Assembly (NCBI GenBank): GCA_003157575.1
Contig: PMKA01000477.1
Location: 1-9,949, forward strand
Source: Opitutia bacterium
GTDB lineage: Bacteria > Verrucomicrobiota > Verrucomicrobiia > Opitutales > Opitutaceae
Direction of reading: 5' to 3'
Length of the DNA: 9,949 bases
Made by a program: the position numbers and the translations under genes. Below are positions 1 to 6,320 of this stretch, piece by piece. Numbering within the stretch: position 1 is the stretch's first letter; every line of letters begins with the position of its first letter. Under the pieces are notes generated by a model. The model saw only the letters and a program-made list of their open reading frames with translations, searched no databases and was not told the DNA's origin.

Positions 1-1
1 G

Positions 2-1177
2 CTGGGCATCTGGGGCATGGGCATCATGGCAGGGCCGGCGATCGGGCCGACCCTGGGTGGCTACCTGACCGACGCCTACAGCTGGCGGACCATCTTCTCG
101 GTCAACCTCCCGGTGGGCGTCGTCACCCTTCTCATCGGCATGATCGTCATGCGTCCCCTGCGCGCCCGCGGTCCGCAGCGGCCCTTCGACCTGTTCGGAT
201 TCATATTTCTTTCGATGGCGATCGTCGCCTCCCTCACCGCCCTTTCCAACGGGCAGGTCAAGGGCTGGCAATCCGACTATATTCACATTTGCGAGGCCAT
301 CTCCGTCATCGGCTTCGTGATGTTCATCACCATCGAGCTGACCATCGATCATCCCCTGCTCGACCTGCGCCTCTTCATCATCCCGAACTACCTTCTGAGC
401 ATTCTGCTGGCCGTCTTTCGGGCAGTCGGCCTGTTCGGAAGCGTCTTCCTGTTCCCAATCTTCCTTCAGACCCAGATGGGTTACACGCCGGTGCAGGCGG
501 GCCTCTGGATGCTGCCCAACGCCCTCGCAGTCGGCATCACCATGCCGCTGGCCGGGCGGCTCGCGGATCGCTACAGCCCTGCGATGCTCACCACTGTGGG
601 CTGTATCCTTGTGGGGAGCTCGTTGATCGTGTTCGGACTCATCGATCCGCTGTCGGAATGGCCCATGCTCGTGCTGCCGCAGATCGGCCGTGGAATTGGC
701 CTGGGATTGATGATGGCGCCGTTGATGGCGGCGGCGCTCAATGCAGTGCCCCGCCCCGAAATCCCGATGGCCAGCAGCTTCCTGAACGTTTTCCAGAACG
801 TCGGAGGCGCGCTGGGCATTGCCCTGCTGAACACCTTCGTAACCAACTCAATTCATATTCATGCCATCCGGCTCGGCGAGGTGTTCCCGGTGCAGGGGCA
901 GCGTTTCGAGGTCAGGCTCGGCCTCCGCGCTCTGGGGATGACCTTCCACCACGAGGCCGCGATGGTCGCCAATCCCGAGAGCAGGATCGTCTTTGCGGCG
1001 AGCCAGGGCATCGCCCGTCGCGCAGCGGTCCTGGGCTTTGAAAACGGCTTCGTGCTCGCCGGAATCATCCTGCTGTCAGCAATTCCCCTCTGCTTTCTGC
1101 TCCAGCCCGCCGCACACCACATGAAAGAAGATGAAAAGGCCGAGGGAACCGCAGAGGCGGAGTACCTGGCCGACTGA
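2..1177 (+). CDS. DHA2-family (EmrB/QacA-like) MFS drug exporter, 5' truncated by window edge
   Basis: The frame is open from base 2 to a TGA at 1175-1177, giving about 391 visible residues; the start lies outside the window. The first visible stretch carries the antiporter motif C signature of transmembrane helix 5 (GPAIGPTLGG), followed by DAYSWRTIFSVNLPVG, the standard DHA2 sequence before helix 6. About nine further hydrophobic helices follow, with the long periplasmic loop before the last helix that is typical of 14-helix members. EmrB-type proteins are about 510 residues, so roughly 120 N-terminal residues are missing. The family exports hydrophobic drugs or acids in exchange for protons across the inner membrane, usually with an EmrA/HlyD adaptor and a TolC channel. 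A TolC-family gene sits just downstream in convergent orientation, which supports a tripartite pump. The substrate cannot be read from sequence. The C-terminal tail after the last helix is acidic and charged. Confidence 0.93.
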   Translation: MGIWGMGIMAGPAIGPTLGGYLTDAYSWRTIFSVNLPVGVVTLLIGMIVMRPLRARGPQRPFDLFGFIFLSMAIVASLTALSNGQVKGWQSDYIHICEAISVIGFVMFITIELTIDHPLLDLRLFIIPNYLLSILLAVFRAVGLFGSVFLFPIFLQTQMGYTPVQAGLWMLPNALAVGITMPLAGRLADRYSPAMLTTVGCILVGSSLIVFGLIDPLSEWPMLVLPQIGRGIGLGLMMAPLMAAALNAVPRPEIPMASSFLNVFQNVGGALGIALLNTFVTNSIHIHAIRLGEVFPVQGQRFEVRLGLRALGMTFHHEAAMVANPESRIVFAASQGIARRAAVLGFENGFVLAGIILLSAIPLCFLLQPAAHHMKEDEKAEGTAEAEYLAD

Positions 1178-1248
1178 CGGCACTGCGAGGCGACTCCCTA
1201 TTTGAATTGTGGCTAAGAACGCGAAAGTAGCCGCGAGCGTGAGCGAGT

Positions 1249-1264
1249 GGAGGATTCGTCCTCC
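1249..1264 (+). terminator. UUCG-tetraloop hairpin downstream of exporter
   Basis: GGAGGA (1249-1254), loop TTCG (1255-1258), TCCTCC (1259-1264) is a perfect 6-bp stem capped by the extra-stable UUCG tetraloop when read as RNA from the + strand. It begins 71 bases after the exporter stop. No T run follows directly, so on its own it is more likely an mRNA-end stabiliser or pausing element than a full intrinsic terminator. Confidence 0.45.
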
Positions 1265-1299
1265 CGCCGTTTCGGAAGGCTTCTGGTATTCCCTGGGGA

Positions 1300-1328
1300 C
1301 GCGACGACGCCGTCGCGCACGCCTTTTT
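1300..1328 (+). terminator. Probable intrinsic terminator of the exporter gene
   Basis: CGCGACG (1300-1306) pairs with CGTCGCG (1311-1317) around the loop ACGC, a 7-bp GC-rich stem. A T run (1324-1328) follows after six bases. The spacing to the T run is longer than ideal, so efficiency is uncertain. The position, between two convergent genes and just before the outer-membrane factor's stop codon, suits a terminator for the + strand transcript. Confidence 0.45.
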
Positions 1329-1335
1329 GCCCCTG

Positions 1336-2652
1336 CTACTGAAGAGGTCCCCGGCCGGCGGCCCGTGCAACGGCCTGACCGGCAAGAACGCAGTCGTAGC
1401 GGGCCTGCAGACGGACAAGCTCCGCCGCGCGCGCGTTGCTCTGGGCGTCGAGAAGCTCAAAATTGGTGATGACGCCGTTGGTGTAGCGCAAGGTGGCCAG
1501 GGAGAGCGCCTCCTGGGACTGGGCCACCAGGGTGTCCGCGCTTGCGATATGGGCCTGGGCGTTTTTCAGGTCGGTCAACGCGTCCTCAACGTCGGCCGTG
1601 ATCACGCGGGCGAGCTCGCTGACGCGGTCGCGCGCGGAACGCTGCTCGCCGCGGGCCTCGACGCGTTCGCCCGCGATGCGCCGGCCGGTGAAGACCGGCA
1701 CCGAAACGTTGAGCCCCGCGGTGACGTATCCCTTGTTGGCGTACATTTCGGGCAGCATTCCGTTCTCGACGCCCGCGACGGCCTGCGCAGTCACGACCGG
1801 CCGGTTCTCGCGGTCTGCCGCGTCGAGCTTGAGCCCGGCCGCGGTCTCGGCGTCGTGTGCGAGCCTCATTTCAGGACGGTTCTGCAGGCCTTCCGCAATC
1901 GCCGCGGAAAGCTCGGGCCGGCCGGCCGGAGGGGCGAATTCTCCCGCAAGCAGGACGGGCGTTCCGGGCTCGCAGCCGAGAAGCTGGCGCAGCAGCGCCT
2001 CCTGTTTCTCGAGGGCCGCGATGCGGTCGGCGCGCGCGTTGCGGGCGTTCGAGAGACGGACCTGCGTCGTCAGCACGTCGAAGCGTGTCGCCCTGCCGCT
2101 CGCCAGCTTTGACTCCGTGATCCGCAGGGCCTCCTCCAACGCCTTGATCTCATCGTCCGCCACGGCCACCGACTCGCGCCAGAGCAGGATTCCGTAGAAT
2201 GCCTGGATCGTCTCGTAGCCGAGCTGGTGGCGCGCCTGCTCGAAGGCGTCGCGGGCGGAAAGCTCTCCGGTGCGCGCGAGGGCAACCAGCGCGTCGGTGC
2301 GGCCGAAGTCCGTGAGCAGCTGGCTCACCCTCAGGCCGGCGTTGTAGTTGTTCGTGACCGTCTCGTACATCGTGCCGGCGCTGCCCAGGGAGACGTAGGG
2401 CCGGAGCGACATGTAGGTGTAGGCTCCGTCCACAGAGATTTGCGGCAGGCGCGCGGCGCCGCTTTGGAGCGAACGCCCGCGGGCCGCGTCGACTGCAGCC
2501 TGCGCCGCGTCGAGCGACGGGTAGTGCGCAAGCACCGCGTCGACCGTCTGGGCGAGCGTCAGGGGCGCCGCGGATGATGAAGACGGAGCCGGATCGCCGG
2601 CCTTCAGGCAGGCGCCGAACACCAAAATTGAACAGCTGAGAACGATCTTCAT
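1336..2652 (-). CDS. TolC-family outer-membrane efflux protein (probable lipoprotein)
   Basis: The 438-residue product has the layout of TolC/OprM-type outer-membrane factors: an export signal, then two repeats of long amphipathic coiled-coil helices with short beta stretches. Typical elements are LTLAQTVDAVLAHYPSLDAA near the N-terminus, RLPQISVDGAYTY, LTDFGRTDALV, and a second repeat with PVFTGRRIAGERVEA and LRYTNGVITNFELLDAQ. I chose the ATG at 2650-2652. The open frame continues 39 codons further upstream, but that stretch is not signal-like, whereas MKIVLSCSILVFGAC is a short hydrophobic signal ending in a possible lipobox (FGA-Cys15). No clear Shine-Dalgarno sequence precedes it. Such proteins form trimeric exit ducts for tripartite pumps or type I secretion. 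The convergent DHA2 exporter is the likely partner, though the opposite orientation means separate transcription. Family call is firm; partner and substrate are inferred. Confidence 0.93.
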   Translation of the reverse strand: MKIVLSCSILVFGACLKAGDPAPSSSSAAPLTLAQTVDAVLAHYPSLDAAQAAVDAARGRSLQSGAARLPQISVDGAYTYMSLRPYVSLGSAGTMYETVTNNYNAGLRVSQLLTDFGRTDALVALARTGELSARDAFEQARHQLGYETIQAFYGILLWRESVAVADDEIKALEEALRITESKLASGRATRFDVLTTQVRLSNARNARADRIAALEKQEALLRQLLGCEPGTPVLLAGEFAPPAGRPELSAAIAEGLQNRPEMRLAHDAETAAGLKLDAADRENRPVVTAQAVAGVENGMLPEMYANKGYVTAGLNVSVPVFTGRRIAGERVEARGEQRSARDRVSELARVITADVEDALTDLKNAQAHIASADTLVAQSQEALSLATLRYTNGVITNFELLDAQSNARAAELVRLQARYDCVLAGQAVARAAGRGPLQ

Positions 2653-2991
2653 GGCGAAGGAATGGTGCGTGAAATTGGGAGATTGCCAGACTACCTCATG
2701 ATCGATGTTTGTCGAGAATGCTGGCCAAATCGCGCCCGGATGAACTCCCCGGCAATCCAAGCCTGCCAAATCGAGAATGACCGATCACGGCAGGTGGTGT
2801 AGCGGGCCGTGAATCGTGGGCGCAGTCATCCGGTCGTCCCTGCGGTGATCTCAGTGACGGTCGTAAGGCGGTGATTACCAACACAGCGACGCACAGCAGG
2901 ATTTAATCCGAGGGAAAACGCCATTACTCGCGTATCACTGGGCAACCGCTGCGCAATCCGTGCAGCTTCGAGAAACAAACCCATCATTGAC
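2653..2991. other. Divergent intergenic region, no gene seen
   Basis: These 339 bases lie between two genes pointing away from each other, so they should hold both promoters. I could not fix convincing -35/-10 pairs for either. The direct repeat GCGGTGAT occurs at 2842-2849 and 2868-2875 (26 bases start to start). An inverted pair GCTGC (2948-2952) / GCAGC (2962-2966) lies just upstream of the small exported peptide. Short open frames on the minus strand have no recognisable protein character. Confidence 0.5.
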
Positions 2992-3180
2992 ATGAAACCG
3001 ATCAAATTTCTACTCGCCGCCGCGCTCTTTACCAGCCTCGCGACTTTCAGCTTCGCGGGTCCCAGCCCGCAATACCGGGCCACTCAAACCACGAATCAGA
3101 AGGCGCAAAAAACAGATACAGCCCCACAGGCAACCAAGGTCTGCGCCAACTGCGATTGCTCGGGAATGAAGCACGCCTGA
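2992..3180 (+). CDS. Small exported Cys-rich peptide, function unknown
   Basis: A 62-residue product with a textbook signal peptide: MKPIK, a hydrophobic core (FLLAAALFTSLATFSF), and an AG junction around residues 22-23. The mature part is about 40 residues, rich in Gln, Thr and Lys, and ends in CANCDCSGMKHA, three cysteines plus a His that could bind a metal or a thiol partner. The signal peptide and a strong terminator right after the stop codon (TGA, 3178-3180) argue that this is a real gene despite its size. The Shine-Dalgarno region is weak. The next gene is a Zn/Cd-type ATPase about 500 bases downstream, so a role in periplasmic metal handling is possible but unproven. I do not recognise a named family; similar short exported peptides with a C-terminal CxxCxC seem common in Verrucomicrobiota. 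Confidence 0.7.
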   Translation: MKPIKFLLAAALFTSLATFSFAGPSPQYRATQTTNQKAQKTDTAPQATKVCANCDCSGMKHA

Positions 3181-3203
3181 GCTTTTCTCCGATTCGTAAC
3201 ACC

Positions 3204-3243
3204 GATCCAGCCGCCGTCATTTTGATGGGGCTGGATTCTTTTT
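3204..3243 (+). terminator. Intrinsic terminator after the Cys-rich peptide
   Basis: ATCCAGCC (3205-3212) pairs perfectly with GGCTGGAT (3229-3236), and the region between them can extend the stem (CCGTCA 3214-3219 with TGATGG 3223-3228, one G-U pair). T-rich sequence (TCTTTTT, 3237-3243) follows directly. The structure begins 24 bases after the stop codon. This is the cleanest rho-independent terminator in the window and makes the peptide gene monocistronic. Confidence 0.85.
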
Positions 3244-3442
3244 CGTTATAAAGGAGATCTCGATTAGCTGCAGTTGCCTGCCCGTCATCGGATGGTTGCA
3301 TCCCCGTCGCGTTGGCTGAAATGACTTCGCCTCGCCGATCTAAGCGCCATTCAAGCCTGAACCCGTTCGATCGGTTCCTGCCAGGCGCCAATCGAAAAAT
3401 TGGCAGCATGACCCCGTTCATGATGAGGCTAATTGGCAAGGA

Positions 3443-3521
3443 TGTAGGAGCCTGCTTGCAGGCGATACAGTGTGCGGTCACTATGCGAACGATCCTAATC
3501 GCCTGCAAGCAGGCTCCTACA
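3443..3521. repeat. REP pair in inverted orientation (BIME)
   Basis: Two 24-base arms, 3443-3466 and 3498-3521, are perfect reverse complements separated by 31 bases. Each arm starts (read inward) with TGTAGGAGCC and contains its own palindrome GCCTGC-TT-GCAGGC, then ends GAT. A GTAGGAGC head followed by a short imperfectly looped palindrome is the classical design of REP sequences. Such pairs are mobilised by REP-associated tyrosine transposases (RAYT, Y1/IS200-like), none of which is encoded here. In RNA the pair would fold into a long hairpin. Confidence 0.9.
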
Positions 3522-3574
3522 AGGAACATTGGTTCGTCTCATCTTGGACGCGAATTGGAATAAATGAATCGGCA

Positions 3575-3600
3575 TGTAGAGCCGCTGCTTGCTACTGTAG
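3575..3600 (+). repeat. Decayed REP-like copy
   Basis: The sequence TGTAGAGCCGCTGCTTGC (3575-3592) shares the TGTAG-AGCC head and the TGCTTGC centre with the REP arms at 3443-3521. A complete palindrome would need GCAGCGGC on the right, but the sequence there is GCTACTGTAG, so the right half is degenerate. It may be a second REP family or a worn-out copy. Confidence 0.45.
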
Positions 3601-3628
3601 GTTGGCAGACAGAGTGTGATTATGCGGT

Positions 3629-3641
3629 GCCGTTCCACGGC
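3629..3641. promoter_or_regulatory. Interrupted palindrome upstream of the metal ATPase
   Basis: GCCGT-TCC-ACGGC is a perfect 5-bp interrupted dyad ending 39 bases before the ATPase start. It could be a repressor site or an mRNA leader hairpin. It does not match the long MerR/ZntR-type operator, and no regulator gene is nearby. A chance palindrome of this size is not unlikely in GC-rich DNA. Confidence 0.25.
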
Positions 3642-3679
3642 GCCTGCCGACGGATTCTCGCCGCCAAACCAGCGAATTC

Positions 3680-5614
3680 ATGAGCGATCGGCACTGCGAA
3701 CACTGCTCCCCTCACGAAGACGAGCCCAACAAGTGGCCGGCGCGAAGCCTGGCGCTTGCGGGAGCACTCGCGACGGTATCGTTGGTCGTGCGTTGGACAT
3801 CCCCGGATTATACGATGGTCAGCAAGGGAATTGCCGCCACCGCCATCGCCGCCGGCGGATGGTTTTTGCTCCCGAGCGCGTGGGAGGCGCTCCGCCGTCT
3901 GCGGCCCAACATCAACCTGCTCATGGTCGTCGCGACCGTCGGCGCGGCCGTCGTTGGCGAATGGACGGAAGCCGCGACCGTCGTTGTTCTCTTCGGTGTC
4001 GCCGAGTGGCTCGAAGGTTGGGCGGACCGTCGCGCCACGCGCGCCACGCGCGCTTTGCTTGAACTGGCGCCCGACACCGCGCGTGTGCCAAAGCCGGACG
4101 GCAGTTTTGAGGAGCGGCCCGTTGCCCAGGTACCGGTCGGAGCGGTTGTTTTTGTGCAGTCGGGCCAGCGCATTCCGCTCGACGGCACGGTGAGATCGGG
4201 CGGTTCCTCGGTTAATCAAGCGCCCATCACCGGGGAGTCGGTCCCGGTTGAAAAACGCCGGGGCGATCCGGTATTTGCCGGCACGATCAACGGCGAAGGT
4301 TCGCTTGAGATCGAAGTCACCAAAGCGGAGGGGGACACGACCCTTGCGAAGATCATCCGCCTAATCGAACAGGCACAGGGACAGAAGGCGCCGACGCAGC
4401 GGTTCGTCGATTCCTTTGCCCATTACTACACGCCGGCCGTCACGCTGGCGGCGGTGCTGGTCTTTCTCGCACCACCGCTTCTCTTTGGCGGGGTTTGGGC
4501 GGTTTGGCTCTATCGCGCCTGCGTGCTGCTGATCATCGCCTGTCCGTGCGCGCTCGTAATCTCGACGCCGGTCAGCATCGTCGCGGGGCTCACCGCGCTC
4601 GCCCGGCGAGGCGTGGTTGTGAAAGGAGGCATGCATCTGGAGACCCTTGGCCGGCTCCGTGCGCTCGCCGTGGACAAGACCGGCACAATCACCGAAGGAA
4701 AGCCGCGAGTGATCGAAGTGACCGGGCGCAGCGGTCGGTCCGAATCTGACGTGGTGCGAATCGCGGCGGCCATCGACGACCATTCGGCGCATCCGCTCGC
4801 GCAGGCAATCGTCGCGCGCGCACGCGCCACGGGTGTCGAGTTCCGGCGTTCCGAAGACTACCAGGCCCGCACGGGGCGCGGCGCCGAGGCGATCATCGAA
4901 GGCCACCCACATTTCGTCGGCAACCATCGCTACGCACATGAACTTGGCGTCTGTTCGCCCGAACTGGAGCGGGAACTCGCTGTCATCGAGTCACGCGGAC
5001 AATCAGCGGTCGTCGTCGGTCACCAGCCGCATGCAGGCTGTACCGGAGAGGTTCTCGGCGTCATTGCGGTCGGCGATGCCGTCCGCGCCAACGCGCAGAC
5101 CGCCATCGCCAGTCTCCACGCCGCTGGAATCGGCAAGGTCGTGATGTTGAGCGGAGACAACCAACGTACCGTCGATTCCATCGCGCAACAGGTCGGCATC
5201 GACGTGGCTCGCGGCGACCTTCTGCCCGACGACAAAGTGACGGCCGTGCAATCGCTGCTCTCTCAATACGGGATCGTCGCAATGGTCGGCGACGGAGTGA
5301 ATGACGCCCCCGCCATGGCCACCGCTTCGCTCGGCATCGCGATGGGTGCGGCCGGCGCCGATGCCGCCATCGAGACCGCCGATATTGCTCTCATGCAGGA
5401 TGACCTTGGCGAGATTGCGGACGCAGTCCGCCTCGGCCGGCGCACGCTCGGCATCATTCGTTTCAATATCGCGTTCGCCCTCGGTCTTAAGGCTCTCTTT
5501 CTCGGCCTGGCGCTATTCGGCTATGCCAGCCTTTGGCTTGCCATCCTCGCCGACACTGGTGCGACGCTGCTGGTAGTCGGGAACGCATTGCGGCTGCTTC
5601 GCGCTCCGAGGTGA
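3680..5614 (+). CDS. zntA: PIB-type heavy-metal efflux P-type ATPase (Zn/Cd/Pb class)
   Basis: The 644-residue product is a complete P-type ATPase: actuator TGES at 184-187, metal-gate CPC at 288-290, phosphorylation site DKTGT at 332-336, the HP pair at 371-372 in the nucleotide domain, SGDN at 491-494 and hinge GDGVND at 537-542. Eight helices are visible (two before the core pair, typical of PIB). Lys604 in helix 7 and Asp625 in helix 8 (ADTGATLLVVGNALRLL) match the signature of ZntA/CadA, so Zn2+, Cd2+ or Pb2+ export from the cytoplasm is likely and copper unlikely. There is no N-terminal ferredoxin-like metal-binding domain; only a short leader with Cys/His residues (HCEHC...HEDE). The ATG at 3680 is the only ATG, GTG or TTG found in frame upstream of the first helix; its ribosome binding site is weak. 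The gene stands alone, without a MerR or ArsR regulator beside it. Confidence 0.96.
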   Translation: MSDRHCEHCSPHEDEPNKWPARSLALAGALATVSLVVRWTSPDYTMVSKGIAATAIAAGGWFLLPSAWEALRRLRPNINLLMVVATVGAAVVGEWTEAATVVVLFGVAEWLEGWADRRATRATRALLELAPDTARVPKPDGSFEERPVAQVPVGAVVFVQSGQRIPLDGTVRSGGSSVNQAPITGESVPVEKRRGDPVFAGTINGEGSLEIEVTKAEGDTTLAKIIRLIEQAQGQKAPTQRFVDSFAHYYTPAVTLAAVLVFLAPPLLFGGVWAVWLYRACVLLIIACPCALVISTPVSIVAGLTALARRGVVVKGGMHLETLGRLRALAVDKTGTITEGKPRVIEVTGRSGRSESDVVRIAAAIDDHSAHPLAQAIVARARATGVEFRRSEDYQARTGRGAEAIIEGHPHFVGNHRYAHELGVCSPELERELAVIESRGQSAVVVGHQPHAGCTGEVLGVIAVGDAVRANAQTAIASLHAAGIGKVVMLSGDNQRTVDSIAQQVGIDVARGDLLPDDKVTAVQSLLSQYGIVAMVGDGVNDAPAMATASLGIAMGAAGADAAIETADIALMQDDLGEIADAVRLGRRTLGIIRFNIAFALGLKALFLGLALFGYASLWLAILADTGATLLVVGNALRLLRAPR

Positions 5615-5727
5615 CTTGAGTAATCCCGCCGCGTCTCCGCACACGGCGGTCCAAGCACGGCCAGATGATCCTGAAGCCCGTGACGGACACTCGCGGCGCG
5701 GTGAAAATATGAAAGACAAGTCGTAAG

Positions 5728-5826
5728 GGGTCGGGCCGAGGATTGTTGATTTGGTTTTTGTCACCGACTTTTTCCCGATCGTAAGATCTGCCGAATAGTC
5801 ACCTATCACTGGATCGTTCCCGACCC
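5728..5826. repeat. Inverted repeat bracketing a possible mobile-element remnant
   Basis: GGGTCGGG (5728-5735) and CCCGACCC (5819-5826) are perfect reverse complements 83 bases apart. The left end sits in AAGGGGTCGGGCC, which resembles the AAGGGGTCAGG-type ends often found beside REP-associated transposase genes. No transposase is present. Calling it a remnant or MITE-like element is inference. Confidence 0.35.
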
Positions 5827-5989
5827 AGCTTTAGGCAATCCTAACGCGGTCGTGTCTCACCCTTTCCCTCGGAAACGCCTCTGACGGGCGCCAGCGGCAA
5901 ATACGGGCAGATTCGGTCTTCTGTCGGCACCCGCCGGGGACGGGCATCTTCGAAGGCGCCACGACGATGCAGCCGATCTTCATCCCGGC

Positions 5990-6017
5990 TTGAAATACAC
6001 GAGCAATATGCCATATT
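5990..6017 (+). promoter_or_regulatory. Candidate brnTA promoter with overlapping operator palindrome
   Basis: TTGAAA (5990-5995) and CATATT (6012-6017) are spaced by 16 bases and resemble sigma-70 -35 and -10 boxes. The -10 box is the right half of a perfect interrupted palindrome AATAT-GCC-ATATT (6005-6017). BrnA-type antitoxins bind their own promoters as ribbon-helix-helix dimers, so a dyad over the -10 box is where an autorepression site would be expected. The predicted transcript would start only a few bases before the brnT ATG. Confidence 0.5.
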
Positions 6018-6026
6018 TACTGATCA

Positions 6027-6320
6027 ATGAGCGATCTCTCGTTCGAATGGGATTCCAGGAAGGCGGCATTAAATGCCGCCAAACATGGCGTTTCGTTCGA
6101 CGAGGCGCAAACTGTGTTCTCAGACCCGCATGCCCTCGTGATATCCGATCCAGACCATTCGATTGTGGAGAGTCGGTTCATCTTGATGGGCAGGAGCGCC
6201 AATCTCCGCGTGCTGGTCGTGGTGCATTGCCTGCGGAAGCAAGGCTCGGTGATACGGATCATCTCGGCTCGGCGGGCTGGCACGAAGGAAAAACAACCAT
6301 ATCTAGCGAGGCTACCATGA
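6027..6320 (+). CDS. brnT: BrnT-family toxin (DUF497) of a type II toxin-antitoxin system
   Basis: The 97-residue product carries the BrnT hallmarks in order: FEWD at 6-9, Asn16, KHGVSF at 19-24, EAQTVFSDP at 26-34, Glu48 and Arg50, the strand VLVVVH at 62-67, and RIISARRA at 77-84 followed by a Glu and Tyr near the C-terminus. Length is normal for the family (about 90-100). BrnT is a RelE-fold ribonuclease that cuts mRNA and halts translation when freed from its antitoxin. The stop codon overlaps the downstream antitoxin start in an ATGA, which implies translational coupling. Toxin-first order is standard for brnTA. No Shine-Dalgarno sequence is visible before the ATG at 6027, and the candidate promoter is so close that the message may be nearly leaderless. 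No residue looks damaged, so the toxin is probably active. Confidence 0.93.
   Translation: MSDLSFEWDSRKAALNAAKHGVSFDEAQTVFSDPHALVISDPDHSIVESRFILMGRSANLRVLVVVHCLRKQGSVIRIISARRAGTKEKQPYLARLP

Larger units (their letters stand above)
1178..1335. other. Convergent intergenic gap with hairpins and repeat-like sequence
   Basis: This 158-base gap separates the exporter stop codon from the stop codon (TAG, read as cta at 1336-1338) of the outer-membrane factor on the other strand. It holds a perfect UUCG-tetraloop hairpin at 1249-1264 and a GC-rich hairpin at 1300-1317 followed by a T run. The stretch around 1230-1250 (GCGAGCGTGAGCGAG) has the low-complexity look of an interspersed intergenic repeat. 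I see no gene in it. Confidence 0.6.
3244..3679. other. 436-base intergenic stretch with REP elements
   Basis: No convincing gene lies between the peptide's terminator and the metal ATPase. The region carries a hairpin GCCAAT/ATTGGC (3387-3404, loop CGAAAA), a complete REP pair (3443-3521), a decayed REP-like copy (3575-3600) and an interrupted palindrome just before the ATPase (3629-3641). Short open frames crossing it read through the REP pair and give the characteristic CLQAI and ACKQAPT peptides of translated REPs, so I do not call them genes. Confidence 0.7.
5615..6026. other. 412-base stretch without a gene
   Basis: No convincing coding frame spans this region. A stem CCGCCG (5626-5631) / CGGCGG (5644-5649) follows the ATPase stop but lacks a T run, so it is only a weak terminator candidate. 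An 8-base inverted repeat brackets 5728-5826. A frame ending with TGA at 5991-5993 reads GTGIFEGATTMQPIFIPA at its end, protein-like in character, but it has stop codons upstream and could at most be the tail of a lost gene. The brnTA promoter lies at the right edge. Confidence 0.55.

Noticed and set aside
3245..3275. AAGGAGAT Shine-Dalgarno-like sequence after the terminator
   Set aside because: No start codon at suitable spacing opens a plausible frame.
3443..3521. CRISPR array
   Set aside because: Only two units in inverted, not direct, orientation and no further spacers; REP pair explains it.
3047..3563. Open frames on both strands across the REP pair
   Set aside because: Their most distinctive peptides (CLQAI, ACKQAPT) come from the repeat itself; the rest has no protein-family character and one frame runs antisense through the terminator and peptide gene.
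5850..5993. Possible C-terminal gene relic ending in GTGIFEGATTMQPIFIPA
   Set aside because: The tail looks protein-like but the frame has a stop at 5832-5834 and no recognisable domain, so it is not enough for a pseudogene call.
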